This document shows positions 1 to 9,862 of a stretch of 48,048 nucleotides of DNA, one piece after another; the stretch's first letter is position 1, and each line of letters opens with the position of its first letter. This stretch comes from Candidatus Lindowbacteria bacterium RIFCSPLOWO2_12_FULL_62_27 (lineage in GTDB: Bacteria > Lindowbacteria > 2-12-FULL-62-27). Below the pieces are notes generated by a model, which worked only from the letters and a program-made list of their open reading frames with translations, had not been told where the DNA came from and did not search any database. The position numbers were made by a program, and so were the translations under genes. The DNA lies in assembly GCA_001784175.1 (NCBI GenBank), contig MFPR01000027.1, positions 45,167-93,214 of the forward strand, read 5' to 3'.

Positions 1-1567
1 GCCGCATGCCCGATTCATCCGCCTCAACGGGCACCGGGCCGTTACTTTCGACCCGGACGCCATCCGTCGTTTTGGCGATCTCCCTCGCGAGGGCGGCCAG
101 ATCAAAAGAACGCCGCACCGGATCGCAGGGCCGCGCGAATTCAAGATATTGGTTGACGATCTGTTTGAGCCTTCGGAGTTCCGACACGACCAGATGGCCG
201 ACCTCGTGCAATTCCGGATTGCGGTGGCCGGACTGCAGAATTTCTGCGGATGCGATGATCGTCGTCAGCGGATTCTTGATTTCATGGGAAACCTGCGCGA
301 CGGCCTCGCCCATCTGCGCGAGCCGCTCCCGGCGATTCAGGCGCAGATTCTCATGGGCGAACGTCAGTTCCTCGCCCAGCGTCTCGATCAGCCGGAGTTC
401 GTCCGGAAAAAACCGGCGGCCGTTCGTTTTGGGCGCCAACAGCAGCGTTCCCGCGAACTGGTGGTCCCGGAAAAAGCCGAAGGCCGCGCCGAGTTCGCCC
501 GCGTCGAACCGCCCCCGCAGGTGGTCTTCATACGAGTCCGGCAGCCGCTCTGTGTCCGATGCGGTGACGGGACCTTGACGCAGCGCTTCAATTTCCCGCG
601 GGGACAGATTCGCGGCCGATGTCGAGAACGTCGATCCCGTCAATTTGAACGTGTCGTTGAGAAAGGCGCAGAACCGCGCGGTCAACTCCGATTCGGATCT
701 TGAAGTCAGGATCAACTTTCTCGCCGATCCCACGACCTCGGCATCCTGAATCTTGATCCCCAACAGCACGCGTTTCAAAAAAAGACGGATCGCCTCCGCC
801 GCCGGACGCAGGCTCATGATTGCCAGGAGCGCCGTGAGGCCGGCCGCCCAGATTGGGCCGATCAGGCGATTCAACCCGAATCCCGCGCCCGCGTAGACGG
901 CGCCCAACCCGCTGTACACAACCAGGTCCAAGGCCAGCGGATGGACCGCGACAACCTCCAGCCGGGCGGTGGCGACGGCCAGGATCGCAAGCGCGACCGT
1001 GCTGCCCAACGCCCCGGTCAGCGGCAGCCGGCCGCTCAATCCCTGAACCAGGTCCGCCAGCCCGCCGATGCTGGCGGCCAGAACCGCGACGAGCATGTAC
1101 CTCGCCCGAAACCGAATGACGGGGTTGGTGTTTCTCCACGCCCGGCCGATGATGAACAAGGCGAGAAGAGTCGCGAGGACAATGAAAATCATGAGATTGA
1201 CTTTCCACCGGTAGGTGATTCCCAGGACAAAACTGACGAGGAAGAACCCCAGACCCACAGCGTAGAGCAGGCGGCCCGCCCGGCGTCCCGGCGACTCGAC
1301 GCTTCGAACCATGAAATCCAGAAACGCGCCGGGCAGAAAACACGCCGCGCCGAACATCAATCGGTATGGAAATGCATTCGGATCCTTGAACGGCCAGGAA
1401 AAAATGAAGCCGGCGTCCCAGGCCAGATTGCAGAGAATGAGAAACAGAAACGAAATGTCGTCCGCGCGGAATTTCCACTTGATCAGAACCGCCGCAAAGA
1501 GCAGCGCCGAGAGGACGACCGCAGCCCACGCAAACATCGTCGGATAAAACGCCGGCGTGACCGTCAT
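1..1567 (-). CDS. Membrane sensor histidine kinase (3' end beyond window)
   Basis: This is a two-component sensor kinase, partial because the gene runs off the left edge before its ATPase domain. About seven hydrophobic segments fill residues 1-260, a GAF-like sensor region follows, and then comes the dimerisation/phosphoacceptor box SHEIKNPLTT with the phosphorylated histidine near residue 428. The layout resembles kinases with an N-terminal 7TM module, such as the PrsK group. An in-frame stop at 1754-1756 bounds the frame upstream. The start is taken as the ATG at 1567, although no clear Shine-Dalgarno sequence precedes it and upstream GTG or TTG codons are possible. It is divergent from the acyltransferase fusion at 1818. 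The ligand and partner regulator cannot be told from this window. Confidence 0.85.
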   Translation of the reverse strand, partial: MTVTPAFYPTMFAWAAVVLSALLFAAVLIKWKFRADDISFLFLILCNLAWDAGFIFSWPFKDPNAFPYRLMFGAACFLPGAFLDFMVRSVESPGRRAGRLLYAVGLGFFLVSFVLGITYRWKVNLMIFIVLATLLALFIIGRAWRNTNPVIRFRARYMLVAVLAASIGGLADLVQGLSGRLPLTGALGSTVALAILAVATARLEVVAVHPLALDLVVYSGLGAVYAGAGFGLNRLIGPIWAAGLTALLAIMSLRPAAEAIRLFLKRVLLGIKIQDAEVVGSARKLILTSRSESELTARFCAFLNDTFKLTGSTFSTSAANLSPREIEALRQGPVTASDTERLPDSYEDHLRGRFDAGELGAAFGFFRDHQFAGTLLLAPKTNGRRFFPDELRLIETLGEELTFAHENLRLNRRERLAQMGEAVAQVSHEIKNPLTTIIASAEILQSGHRNPELHEVGHLVVSELRRLKQIVNQYLEFARPCDPVRRSFDLAALAREIAKTTDGVRVESNGPVPVEADESGMR

Positions 1568-1817
1568 GCCGCAACTGTATGTGCGGCTGCGGGCGGCGTC
1601 AAGCAAACCGGAATGCAGTTTCGCAGCCCATGCGAACGTCAGAACGTTTGCTGCGAAGAGACGTTCGCGGCCGCAGGAAAGGCCGGTAAAAACGGCGTTG
1701 TGCGCAACTGTCTCAAAATCGCCCGGTAACGGAGAAACTTCCAGGACCGGCAATCAAAGGCGAGGGATTTGCATCTGGGATGGACGAACCACAAACGAAT
1801 GGTCAGGAGGGGATCAA

Positions 1818-4800
1818 ATGAACGGATTGACGAACACGGAACTCCAAAAAAACGGACTGACGGGCAAATCCCTTTTCGGATATCTGGCAACCCTGGGCTT
1901 GGACGCGTTCAACGACAACGCCTATAAAGTCTCGGTGTCGCTGACCGTGATGGCGAAGTTATTGCCGCAGGAAGGCGGCACGCTTCTGATTTCGGCGGCC
2001 TCGGCCGTGTTCATTCTGCCGTATATTCTGGTTTCCTCGTTCGCCGGCAGTCTGACGGACCGGCTGTCAAAGCGGACCATCCTGGTGGGCGCCAAGTGCG
2101 GCGAGGTTGCGGTGATGGCCGTCGGCGCCGCCGGATTTTATGCGGGACACATCCCGACGCTTTTTGTCGCGATGTTTCTGAACGGCATACAGTCGGCCAT
2201 TTTCAGCCCGGCGAAATTCGCGATCATTCCGGAGCTGGTCGAGGCCGGGGCGATCGCGAAAACGAACGGCCGTGTGGAGGCCATGACATTTCTTGCGATT
2301 GTGTGCGGAACGGCCGCCGGCGCGCTGCTCATGCCGGTCTTTGGAGACAAGTGGATCGGCTTGTGTTTCGTCGGAGTTTCCATGACGAGCCTTCTGACCA
2401 GCCTCTGGATCCCCCGCGTGCCGGCGGCGGACCCCGCGCGACGCCTTGCGATCAATCCGTTCGGCGACGTTTTGCGCACGCTGCGCGGAATTCTGGGCAG
2501 CCATCGGGTCACGGCGCCGATGGCGGGGTTGACCTGGTTCTGGTTTTTCGGCGCGTTTCTCCAGATGTCGTTGCTCCTGTTCGCAAGGCAGTCCCTCGGA
2601 CTCGACGAAACCTCTACCGGGCTTCTTTTGACCGCCCTCGCGTTGAGCATCGGCCTTGGCTCTCTCCTGGCCGGCCGGTGGTCCGACCGGAAAATAGAAA
2701 TCGGGCTGATTCCGCTCGGCGCCGTCGGCATGGCCGGTTGCACAGTTGCGTTGTCCTTTGTGAACACGGCCGGCGCCGCTGCCTGCGCCCTGTTTTTCCT
2801 CGGACTCTTTGGCGGTCTCTTCATCATCCCGCAGGACGCCATGGTCCAGCACAGGACAAATCCGGCCGAACGCGGCCGGGTGCTGGCCGCGTCCAATTTC
2901 CTGATTTTTTCCGGCATCCTGCTCGCTTCAGGCGCGTTTTCGCTGATGTCCGAAATTTTTGGCGCAACGCCGGCATGGGCAATCCGAGCGGCCGGGATGG
3001 CCGCGACGGTGGTGGCCGCTTACCTCGCCGCGAGATTGGCCGCGCCGTTGTTCCGGTTCATGGCCTGGCTGTTTACGCACGCGGTGTTCGACATCCGTAT
3101 TCGAGGCACGGAGAACATCCCGCATCACGGCGCGGCGATCCTCGCGGCCAACCACGCTTCCTTTATGGACATGGCGATCATCGGCGCCTCCGTCCAGCGC
3201 ATGATCCGATTTCTGATGCTCCACGAATATTTCAAGATCCGCTGGTTCAAACCAATCTGCGCGCTCATGCGGGCGATTCCGTTCAAGCCGGGCAACGGCA
3301 TCGAGGCGCTGGAACGGGCGGCGGCGGAGCTGCGGGCCGGCAAGGTCGTCTGCATATTTCCTGAGGGTCAGATTTCTCGAAACGGGCAGATTCTGCAGTT
3401 CCGAAAAGGAATCGAAATCCTCGCGCAAAAATCAGGCGCGCCGATCATCCCCATCCACATCGACGGCATGCGCGGCGGGCCGGTCACAGAAGACCCGACC
3501 GGCCGGAGGACGTGGCTGCCTCGGAAATTTCCATGGCGCGTGACGGTGACCTTTGGCGCGTCGATGCCGGCAACGTCGAACGCGGAATCGGTGCGGTCAG
3601 CGGTGGTGCGCATGAGTTCGGACGCGGTCGCAAACCGCCCGGCGGTTCGGTCGACCTTGGCGGCGGAATTCGTTCGGGCGGCCAAAAAGAATTGGGACCG
3701 CCCGGCCATGGACGACTCCACCGGCAGGTCCCTGACCTACGGCAAGCTGCTGACAGCCGTCGTTTCGCTGCGTTCCATCATCCGCCGGCAGATTCCGACG
3801 GCGAACGTCGGGATCCTGCTGCCGACCTCGGTTGGCGCGGGGGTCGCGAATCTGGCGGTCGCGCTGGCCGGAAAAACGGCCGTGAATTTCAATTTTACGA
3901 CTTCCGAAGAGTCCCTGCATTCGGCGGCCGAACGGTGCGGGATTCGGCGGGTGATCACATCGAGAAGATTTATTGAAAAACTGAATCTGACGCCGCCGGT
4001 CGAGCCTGTTTATCTTGAGGACCTCATGGGCGGCATGTCGAGGATCAGGAGTCTCATGGTCTACCTCGGTCTTCGCATCGTTCCCGCGCAAGTCGCGGTC
4101 AGACTGCTCGTCGATCGCCAGGTTGAGCCGGACAGCCTGGCGGCGATCATTTTTTCGTCCGGATCGTCCGGCGAGCCGAAGGGCGTGATGCTTTCAAACG
4201 CGAACGTCCTCGCGAACGTTTCCGCTCTCACGGACGTGTTTTACGAGCAAACGAACGAACGGATTCTGGGCGTCCTCCCCTTTTTCCACTCGTTCGACTG
4301 GACCGGGACGCTCTGGTATCCGTTGATTCGCGGATTCCGTGTGATCTACCACCCCAATCCGACGGACGCGCGGGCCATCGCAGGCCTGGCGCGGCGGCAT
4401 GGCGCGACGTTCATGGTGGCGACACCGACGTTCTGCCGGATGTATCTGCGCCACATTGCGCCCGGATATTTTGCGGCCCTGCGGACGATCGTCGTCGGCG
4501 CGGAACGGCTGCGGCCGGAGTTGGCGGCGCAACTCCGCGAAACCTACGACGCGGACGTTTTCGAAGGATATGGCGCGACCGAATGCTCTCCGGTGATCTC
4601 CGTGAACATTCCGTCGGTCGGACTCTCAGGCAAGCGCCAGCGCGGCGTCAAGTCCGGCACCGTCGGACGGCCGATCCCCGGCGTTGCGGTCAAGGTGGTA
4701 GACCCCGATACGTTCGAGGAGAGGGCAACGGGCGACGAAGGACTTCTGCTGGTCGGCGGGCCGAACGTGATGCAGGGATACTGGAAGGATCCGGAGCGCA

Positions 4801-5240
4801 CCGCGCAGGCGCTCCGGGACAGCTGGTACGTGACGGGTGACATGGCGATGGTCGACGCAGAGGGATTCATCACGCTGACAGGGCGGCTGGCGCGATTTGC
4901 CAAAATCGGCGGCGAGATGGCGCCGCTCGGACAGATCGAGGAAACGCTGATGGATATGACCGGCGCAACCGATCCCATCCTCGCCGTCACAGCCGTTGCC
5001 GACGAGGCGCGGGGCGAGCGGATCGTAGTCGTGCATACGCAGGACATGGACATCCCGGCGATCCTTGAAGGACTCAAGGCGCGCGGGTATCCCAACCTTT
5101 GGATTCCCAAGCCACTCGATTTTTTCCGCGTCGAGGCGCTTCCGATGCTCGGAACCGGCAAACTCGACCTGATGGCGTTGCGGCGGCTCGCGGAGGAGTG
5201 CACGCGGCCGGCATGCGTGAAGGCGCAGACTTTGGTATGA
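1818..5240 (+). CDS. Fused lysophospholipid transporter / acyltransferase / acyl-ACP synthetase (LplT-PlsC-Aas)
   Basis: This is a 1140-residue inner-membrane protein that would flip lysophospholipid inward and re-acylate it with a fatty acid activated on ACP. Residues 1-410 are an MFS transporter of the LplT type. A PlsC acyltransferase follows, with its HX4D motif at His446 and Asp451. An AMP-binding ligase fills the rest, with the phosphate-binding loop FSSGSSGEPKG near residue 780. E. coli carries lplT and aas as separate neighbouring genes, so the fusion itself supports the function. The start is the ATG at 1818, preceded by AGGAGG seven bases upstream; the frame stays open upstream to 1557 but without a comparable ribosome site. 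Chain specificity cannot be judged. Confidence 0.9.
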   Translation: MNGLTNTELQKNGLTGKSLFGYLATLGLDAFNDNAYKVSVSLTVMAKLLPQEGGTLLISAASAVFILPYILVSSFAGSLTDRLSKRTILVGAKCGEVAVMAVGAAGFYAGHIPTLFVAMFLNGIQSAIFSPAKFAIIPELVEAGAIAKTNGRVEAMTFLAIVCGTAAGALLMPVFGDKWIGLCFVGVSMTSLLTSLWIPRVPAADPARRLAINPFGDVLRTLRGILGSHRVTAPMAGLTWFWFFGAFLQMSLLLFARQSLGLDETSTGLLLTALALSIGLGSLLAGRWSDRKIEIGLIPLGAVGMAGCTVALSFVNTAGAAACALFFLGLFGGLFIIPQDAMVQHRTNPAERGRVLAASNFLIFSGILLASGAFSLMSEIFGATPAWAIRAAGMAATVVAAYLAARLAAPLFRFMAWLFTHAVFDIRIRGTENIPHHGAAILAANHASFMDMAIIGASVQRMIRFLMLHEYFKIRWFKPICALMRAIPFKPGNGIEALERAAAELRAGKVVCIFPEGQISRNGQILQFRKGIEILAQKSGAPIIPIHIDGMRGGPVTEDPTGRRTWLPRKFPWRVTVTFGASMPATSNAESVRSAVVRMSSDAVANRPAVRSTLAAEFVRAAKKNWDRPAMDDSTGRSLTYGKLLTAVVSLRSIIRRQIPTANVGILLPTSVGAGVANLAVALAGKTAVNFNFTTSEESLHSAAERCGIRRVITSRRFIEKLNLTPPVEPVYLEDLMGGMSRIRSLMVYLGLRIVPAQVAVRLLVDRQVEPDSLAAIIFSSGSSGEPKGVMLSNANVLANVSALTDVFYEQTNERILGVLPFFHSFDWTGTLWYPLIRGFRVIYHPNPTDARAIAGLARRHGATFMVATPTFCRMYLRHIAPGYFAALRTIVVGAERLRPELAAQLRETYDADVFEGYGATECSPVISVNIPSVGLSGKRQRGVKSGTVGRPIPGVAVKVVDPDTFEERATGDEGLLLVGGPNVMQGYWKDPERTAQALRDSWYVTGDMAMVDAEGFITLTGRLARFAKIGGEMAPLGQIEETLMDMTGATDPILAVTAVADEARGERIVVVHTQDMDIPAILEGLKARGYPNLWIPKPLDFFRVEALPMLGTGKLDLMALRRLAEECTRPACVKAQTLV

Positions 5241-5247
5241 CACAGAT

Positions 5248-6600
5248 ATGAAATTCAACGAATCCGGGTGGCTGGCATCCAGAATCCGACAGTGGGTGGA
5301 GAAGGGATTGATCAGCGCCGAGCAGGCCGACGCCATCCTGAAAACCGAAAGCGATAAAACGGGGCCGGTCAAAGCGCTTACCCTGCTCGCCGCGCTCGGC
5401 GCCGTCTGCGTGGCGGCCGGCGTCGTTCTCGTCATTTCGTATAACTGGGAATTGATTCCACGATTTTTCAAGATCGCGGGCCTCATGATCCTGCTGGCGC
5501 TTCTCGCTGAGACGGCGGTCCGGCTGTCGGATGAACGGAGGGCGTTCAGAACGGTCTGTCAGATTCTGTGGCTGTTCCTGCCTCTTGGCGGGATCGGGTT
5601 GTACGGCCAGATATACCAGCTTTCGGGCGACGTGTTTAAACCCTTGATCACATGGCTGGTCCTCACCCTTCCCCTGATTGTGCTGGTCCAAAACACCCTC
5701 GTGACGTTTCTGCATACGGCCGGACTGATCGCGGCGATATTCGCCGGAACATCCGATCCTGGGTCGGTCATATCACTTGTGGCGGCCGACCCGGCCTGGA
5801 GACGTTCCGGATGGAGCGGGACGTTTGGCGAATTGGTCGATAATTTCGGTGTGGCGCTGGTGCTTCTGCCGCTTCTATGGACCTGGGCGTTCCTGCAGGC
5901 CAAACGGGGATTGAATGATCGAAGCGTTGCGTGGGTCCTGCTCACGTGTCTGATCCATGTATGGATACTCGGCGCGGTTCACCGGACACCCTTTACAGTC
6001 CACTTCGCACCGGCGTCGTTCCTTCTGGTAAGCTCACTGTGCGCGCTGTTTTGGGGCGGCAGGCAGATGCTGCTGCCGGCGGCGACGGCTGGGAGGAGTT
6101 GGGGGATCGCCCTTCTGAGCGGCATTTACTACGCGATGACGTATCTGTGGCATGTGCCTTCTGAACGGTTTACCGTTGTGAACCTCGCGCCCGTTCCGAG
6201 GGGGGCGCTGATCGCACTGGCGGCGGGAGGTGTACTGGCGCTGTTGGCGACGATGCCGCGCATCTTCAAACTGATACTTCTTCTGCCCCTGCTTCTGAGC
6301 GCGGCGCTCTGGACAGACGTCTCGACCAGGGTCATCGCCGTGATCGCCAACGCCGGACTGATCGGATTTGCGCTCTGGCTCATGTGCGAGGGCGTTCGGA
6401 CGGCGAATCACAAGTTCATCAACGCCGGCGTCGCGCTGATGGGACTGCTGATCGTCACCCGGTTCATCGACTATTTCGGCTCCCTGCTTCGGAGCGGGAT
6501 CGCGTTCATCGCGGTCGGGCTGTTGTTCATCGGGATGGCGTTCGCACTGAATATGGGCCGCCGGAGACTCATCGAGATGATGAGAGGAGGTGCGGCATGA
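5248..6600 (+). CDS. DUF2157 multi-pass membrane protein
   Basis: This is a 450-residue integral membrane protein. The first 50 residues are soluble and helical (GLISAEQADAIL), matching the DUF2157 N-terminal domain, and a dozen or more hydrophobic helices follow. It starts seven bases after the stop of the acyltransferase fusion and its stop overlaps the next start as ATGA, so the genes are probably cotranscribed. DUF2157 proteins often sit beside GDYXXLXY proteins, as here. The molecular role of this pair is unknown. Confidence 0.8.
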   Translation: MKFNESGWLASRIRQWVEKGLISAEQADAILKTESDKTGPVKALTLLAALGAVCVAAGVVLVISYNWELIPRFFKIAGLMILLALLAETAVRLSDERRAFRTVCQILWLFLPLGGIGLYGQIYQLSGDVFKPLITWLVLTLPLIVLVQNTLVTFLHTAGLIAAIFAGTSDPGSVISLVAADPAWRRSGWSGTFGELVDNFGVALVLLPLLWTWAFLQAKRGLNDRSVAWVLLTCLIHVWILGAVHRTPFTVHFAPASFLLVSSLCALFWGGRQMLLPAATAGRSWGIALLSGIYYAMTYLWHVPSERFTVVNLAPVPRGALIALAAGGVLALLATMPRIFKLILLLPLLLSAALWTDVSTRVIAVIANAGLIGFALWLMCEGVRTANHKFINAGVALMGLLIVTRFIDYFGSLLRSGIAFIAVGLLFIGMAFALNMGRRRLIEMMRGGAA

Positions 6601-7118
6601 AGCCGTTGCGGATTCTGCTAGCGGCCCACCTCGCGTTTTTTCTGGGCTGGGCCGGCTTGGAAGAATGGCGCCGCGCCGACTCGACCGTCATATGGCTCCA
6701 AACGCTGCCCATCGATCCCCGGGATCTCATCTCCGGGCACTACATGATCCTCCGATACGGGATTGGCGAGATACGGAACCTCCCGGGGTTTCCGACAGAC
6801 AAGCCGGGCCGCAAGACTCGGGTCGGCGTGCGGCTGGTGCCCGGACCGACTGCGGTCATTCACGGCTCAGAAAAACAAATACATGTGGCCGAATCGGTCC
6901 GGATCCCGCCGCCGCGGAATGGGCCGCAGCCGGACCCGAACAACGGCGTCTGGGCGGCAGGGACGTGGACGGGAAAGGGCATCGTGTACGGCATCGAACG
7001 ATATTATTTCAGCGAAAAGCGGAAAGAGGCGCTGAACACAGTGCGGTCGGGGAAGGTATATGTGGCCGCCATTGTCGGAGAGGACGGAACATTGCGGATC
7101 AAGGATATTGTGTTTTGA
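6597..7118 (+). CDS. GDYXXLXY-domain membrane-anchored protein
   Basis: This is a 173-residue protein with one N-terminal hydrophobic helix (LLAAHLAFFLGWAG) and a soluble, probably periplasmic, domain. The family signature is present in slightly altered form as GHYMILRY near residue 49, with His in place of the usual Asp. The start codon overlaps the DUF2157 stop (ATGA) and is preceded by GAGGAGG. The partner gene is the expected one for this family. The function is unknown. Confidence 0.75.
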   Translation: MKPLRILLAAHLAFFLGWAGLEEWRRADSTVIWLQTLPIDPRDLISGHYMILRYGIGEIRNLPGFPTDKPGRKTRVGVRLVPGPTAVIHGSEKQIHVAESVRIPPPRNGPQPDPNNGVWAAGTWTGKGIVYGIERYYFSEKRKEALNTVRSGKVYVAAIVGEDGTLRIKDIVF

Positions 7119-7131
7119 ACAAGGCAAGACC

Positions 7132-8097
7132 GTGACTGACCGGAAAAAAGACCTGGTGGACGTCCACGTTCATCTGCTGGCCCTGCCGGCGCCCGGAAAC
7201 GGATGCCGCATTTCACCGCGTCTGAAAAACGGGCTTCTGGCCCGCGCGCTCGCACGGTTGCGCGGATGGCCGCTCGACGACGCGGACCGGTTCAACCGGA
7301 TGTATCTCGAGCGGCTCTTGCGGGACTTGGCGGAGTCCGAGCGCGTGGGCCGGGCGGTGATCCTGGCGATGGACGGGGTGTACGACGACGACGGCCGGCT
7401 GGACGAACAGAAGACTGACATTCTGATTTCGAACACCCATTGTCTGGAGATTTCACACGAGCATCCCTGCCTCCTCGCGGGCGTTTCGATCAATCCCCTG
7501 CGGCGCGACGCGCTCGACGAGCTGGATCGCTGCGTTCAGGAGGGCGCGGCGCTCGTCAAATGGCTGCCGAATTCGCAGGGATTTGATCCCGCCGACCCGC
7601 GGTGCCTTCCGTTCTACCGGGCACTCGCCGCGCGCGGCATGCCGCTCCTGAGCCACATCGGGTACGAATTCAGTCTCATCGGGAAGGACCAGTCGGCCGG
7701 GGACCTGCAGAGAATACGATGCGCGCTGGACGAGGGCGTGACGGTGATCGCCGCGCACGCGGCGAGTTTCGGCCTCTTCTTCCACGAGCCGTTTTGGCGG
7801 CTGTTCACGCACTATATGAAAACTTATCCGAATTTCCATGCTGATGTGTCGGCCCTCACGCTGCCCAACCGGGCCGGGATGCTGTGGCGGCTTCGGTCGC
7901 GGCCTGAATTTCATGGCCGGCTCCTGTTCGGTACAGATTACCCGCTCCCTGTCTTCTCCTATCCCTCCCTCCGCACAGGCTCGCTCCGTGCATGGCGGGA
8001 GGCACACGCCTGTGCCAATCCGTTTGACAGACATGCGGGTGTTCTCGAATCCGTGGGAATCCGTGCCGATGCGCGGGTGATCAGGGTGTCCGGATGA
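7132..8097 (+). CDS. Amidohydrolase-family metal-dependent hydrolase
   Basis: This 321-residue protein has the TIM-barrel amidohydrolase pattern. An HxH metal site (DVHVHLL) lies right at the N terminus, a lysine follows in ALVKWLPN, histidines in SHIGYEF and AAHAASF come next, and a late aspartate in FGTDYPLP matches the catalytic Asp of the family. The start is taken as the GTG at 7132, fourteen bases after the GDYXXLXY stop, because the HxH motif should be close to the N terminus; a longer in-frame reading back to 7060 would overlap that gene. The substrate is unknown. Its 3' end overlaps the convergent DHH gene by 17 bases. Confidence 0.75.
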   Translation: MTDRKKDLVDVHVHLLALPAPGNGCRISPRLKNGLLARALARLRGWPLDDADRFNRMYLERLLRDLAESERVGRAVILAMDGVYDDDGRLDEQKTDILISNTHCLEISHEHPCLLAGVSINPLRRDALDELDRCVQEGAALVKWLPNSQGFDPADPRCLPFYRALAARGMPLLSHIGYEFSLIGKDQSAGDLQRIRCALDEGVTVIAAHAASFGLFFHEPFWRLFTHYMKTYPNFHADVSALTLPNRAGMLWRLRSRPEFHGRLLFGTDYPLPVFSYPSLRTGSLRAWREAHACANPFDRHAGVLESVGIRADARVIRVSG

Positions 8098-8995
8098 GAA
8101 GCGCGTCGACGATTTTCCGCACCGTTTCGTCCACCGCGGGCGGCGGCATGGAGCATCCGCCGGCTTTGGGGTGACCGCCGCCGCCGAACTGCTTCAGAAA
8201 ATTACCGATGTGCGTCCGAAGGCGCTGGTCAGGACTGAAAATATTGAAGCCCACCGTGACGATCGTCCGGTTCGCCTCGAGCGGTTTCACCCGGACCAGG
8301 ACGTCCGCGCCGTCGAAGAGGACATAGGGAAGGAATTTGTTGTTGCAGAGATCCCGCTCCTGCTCGGTGAGATCCCGCTGGTCCATGATCAGGATGTTCC
8401 CTTCGCGCATCATGCGCTGCAGGATCGCAGCCTTGGACATCTCGAGATTCGCCAGAAATGCCTCGGCCTTGCGCGCAAACGTCGGATGCGCGAGCGCATG
8501 TTCGGCAGGGCCCTCGGAGAGGAGCCGGATCAAAAGCAGGTTGTCCTCGACCGTGCCGTCCATGACCGGCTGGGAGGAGATCAGATGGCTGATCAGCACG
8601 TATCGCCGGGGATCGAGAATGTCGTCCCGCGCGAAGGCCGCGCTGTCGACCTTGTCAGTTTCCCGCAAGAGTTCGTCGTAGCGGTCGAGAATGGGGCCGT
8701 AGGCTGGAGCGTAAAAACGGTAAACCACGCGCGCGGCGCTGGGTGCGCTCTCATGCCGCCCGGCGAACGGCCGGGTGATCACGTTCGAATCGTGGTGATC
8801 AAACCAGAGGCCGCAGCCTTCCACGTAAGGAATATTCACCGCGATGTCGGTCTCCTCGCCCTTCCACCCCTTCCGAATTTCGTCAAGATCGATGAACTTG
8901 ACGTCGCCGATCGGTTCGACGGCGCGCAGAAGAACGCAGGAGGTGATCGCGTCCAAATCAGAGTTGGTGACGATCCGTTTCAAGATTTTACTCAT
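8081..8995 (-). CDS. DHH-family phosphoesterase (exopolyphosphatase / nanoRNase-like)
   Basis: This 304-residue protein contains the DHH motif in WFDHHDSN (near residue 70), an N-terminal aspartate motif NSDLDA, and the DHHA1 glycine-rich motif GGGGHPKAGG near the C terminus. DHH/DHHA1 proteins hydrolyse phosphodiesters such as nanoRNA, cyclic dinucleotides or pNpN, or polyphosphate; the sequence does not say which. The ATG at 8995 is chosen because it leads directly into the first motif; an in-frame TTG at 9010 is an alternative. It is the last gene of the lipid A operon, 38 bases after lpxI, and converges with the amidohydrolase. Confidence 0.82.
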   Translation of the reverse strand: MSKILKRIVTNSDLDAITSCVLLRAVEPIGDVKFIDLDEIRKGWKGEETDIAVNIPYVEGCGLWFDHHDSNVITRPFAGRHESAPSAARVVYRFYAPAYGPILDRYDELLRETDKVDSAAFARDDILDPRRYVLISHLISSQPVMDGTVEDNLLLIRLLSEGPAEHALAHPTFARKAEAFLANLEMSKAAILQRMMREGNILIMDQRDLTEQERDLCNNKFLPYVLFDGADVLVRVKPLEANRTIVTVGFNIFSPDQRLRTHIGNFLKQFGGGGHPKAGGCSMPPPAVDETVRKIVDALLIRTP

Positions 8996-9033
8996 TTCAC
9001 AGTATAACAAGCCCGTCCAATGCGGGCAACGCC

Positions 9034-9855
9034 TCAGGCGGGGGACTCGAACCCGACCACCGAAATGCCCGCCGCATCCGATTCCGCCAGCATCTCGTCC
9101 TTTTCCAGCAACAACGTCTGACCCGCCTGGACCGCGAGCACGGTGGCGCCGGAATCGCGCATCCGGTGGATGGTGGCCAAGCCGACCGTCGGCACGTCAA
9201 AGCGCAGGTCACGGCCGGGCGCGTTTGTTTTGACCACCACACAGCCGGCGCCGGCGATCCGGCCGCCGCGCTCGATCGTTTCGTTGGTGCCCTCCACCGC
9301 CTCCACCGCAACGACCATCCGGTTCTTGACGACCACGGTCTGCCCCACATCCAGCGCCGCGATCGATTGCGCCATCCGGATCCCGAACTCGACGTCGCTC
9401 TCTTCACGGTCGTCCGGCGTTCGGCGGGTGAGAACGCCGGCCGTTGGAAGATGGTCGCCGAGAAACGTCACGGAGGACCGGACCGAAAACCCCTCCGATT
9501 CCAGAAAATCGGCCGCCGCATTCAGAATGCCGCCCGTCCGCATGTCCCCCAGCCTTCCCAAAAGCCTGAGCCCGACCAGATCGATCGACGGATGCTTGAA
9601 AAAAATCTCCTTGCGGATCCGCCCGCACATGACAAGTTCCTTGACGCCCTCGGACCGGAAATGCTCCAGAATCCGGCCGATCTTTCCAAGCCCCACCCAG
9701 TACGTCCGGTCCGCGGCGGTCTCGATCTCCGCCGGCGCCGCATTCTCGATCGCGCACGCCACCACCCGCCGCCCGGACCGCCGGGCCGCGCGGGCGAACA
9801 GGAGCGGAAAACTCCCCTCCCCGGCGATGAGCCCGACAGGTTCCAGCCCGGCCAC
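9034..9855 (-). CDS. lpxI: UDP-2,3-diacylglucosamine pyrophosphatase LpxI
   Basis: This 273-residue protein matches LpxI (DUF1009), which hydrolyses UDP-2,3-diacylglucosamine to lipid X, the step done by LpxH in enterics. Recognisable parts are the N-terminal GLIAGEGSFPLLFA, the middle TVVVKNRMVVAVEA..EGTNETIERGG region and FDVPTVGLATI near the C terminus. The start is the GTG at 9855, eight bases after the lpxA stop, which gives the expected family length (about 280 residues). Its position directly after lpxA in an lpxD-lpxC-lpxA-lpxI order strongly supports the call. Confidence 0.92.
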   Translation of the reverse strand: MAGLEPVGLIAGEGSFPLLFARAARRSGRRVVACAIENAAPAEIETAADRTYWVGLGKIGRILEHFRSEGVKELVMCGRIRKEIFFKHPSIDLVGLRLLGRLGDMRTGGILNAAADFLESEGFSVRSSVTFLGDHLPTAGVLTRRTPDDREESDVEFGIRMAQSIAALDVGQTVVVKNRMVVAVEAVEGTNETIERGGRIAGAGCVVVKTNAPGRDLRFDVPTVGLATIHRMRDSGATVLAVQAGQTLLLEKDEMLAESDAAGISVVGFESPA

Positions 9856-9862
9856 AGTGATA

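Noticed and set aside
588-1574. Minus-strand open frame of 328 codons at the left end
   Set aside because: It is out of frame with the histidine kinase, which has transmembrane helices and the SHEIKNP box; the alternative is Gly/Arg-rich and featureless.
9040-9060. GGGACTCGAACCCG-like tRNA T-arm sequence
   Set aside because: It lies inside the last codons of lpxI and no acceptor, D or anticodon arm can be built around it.
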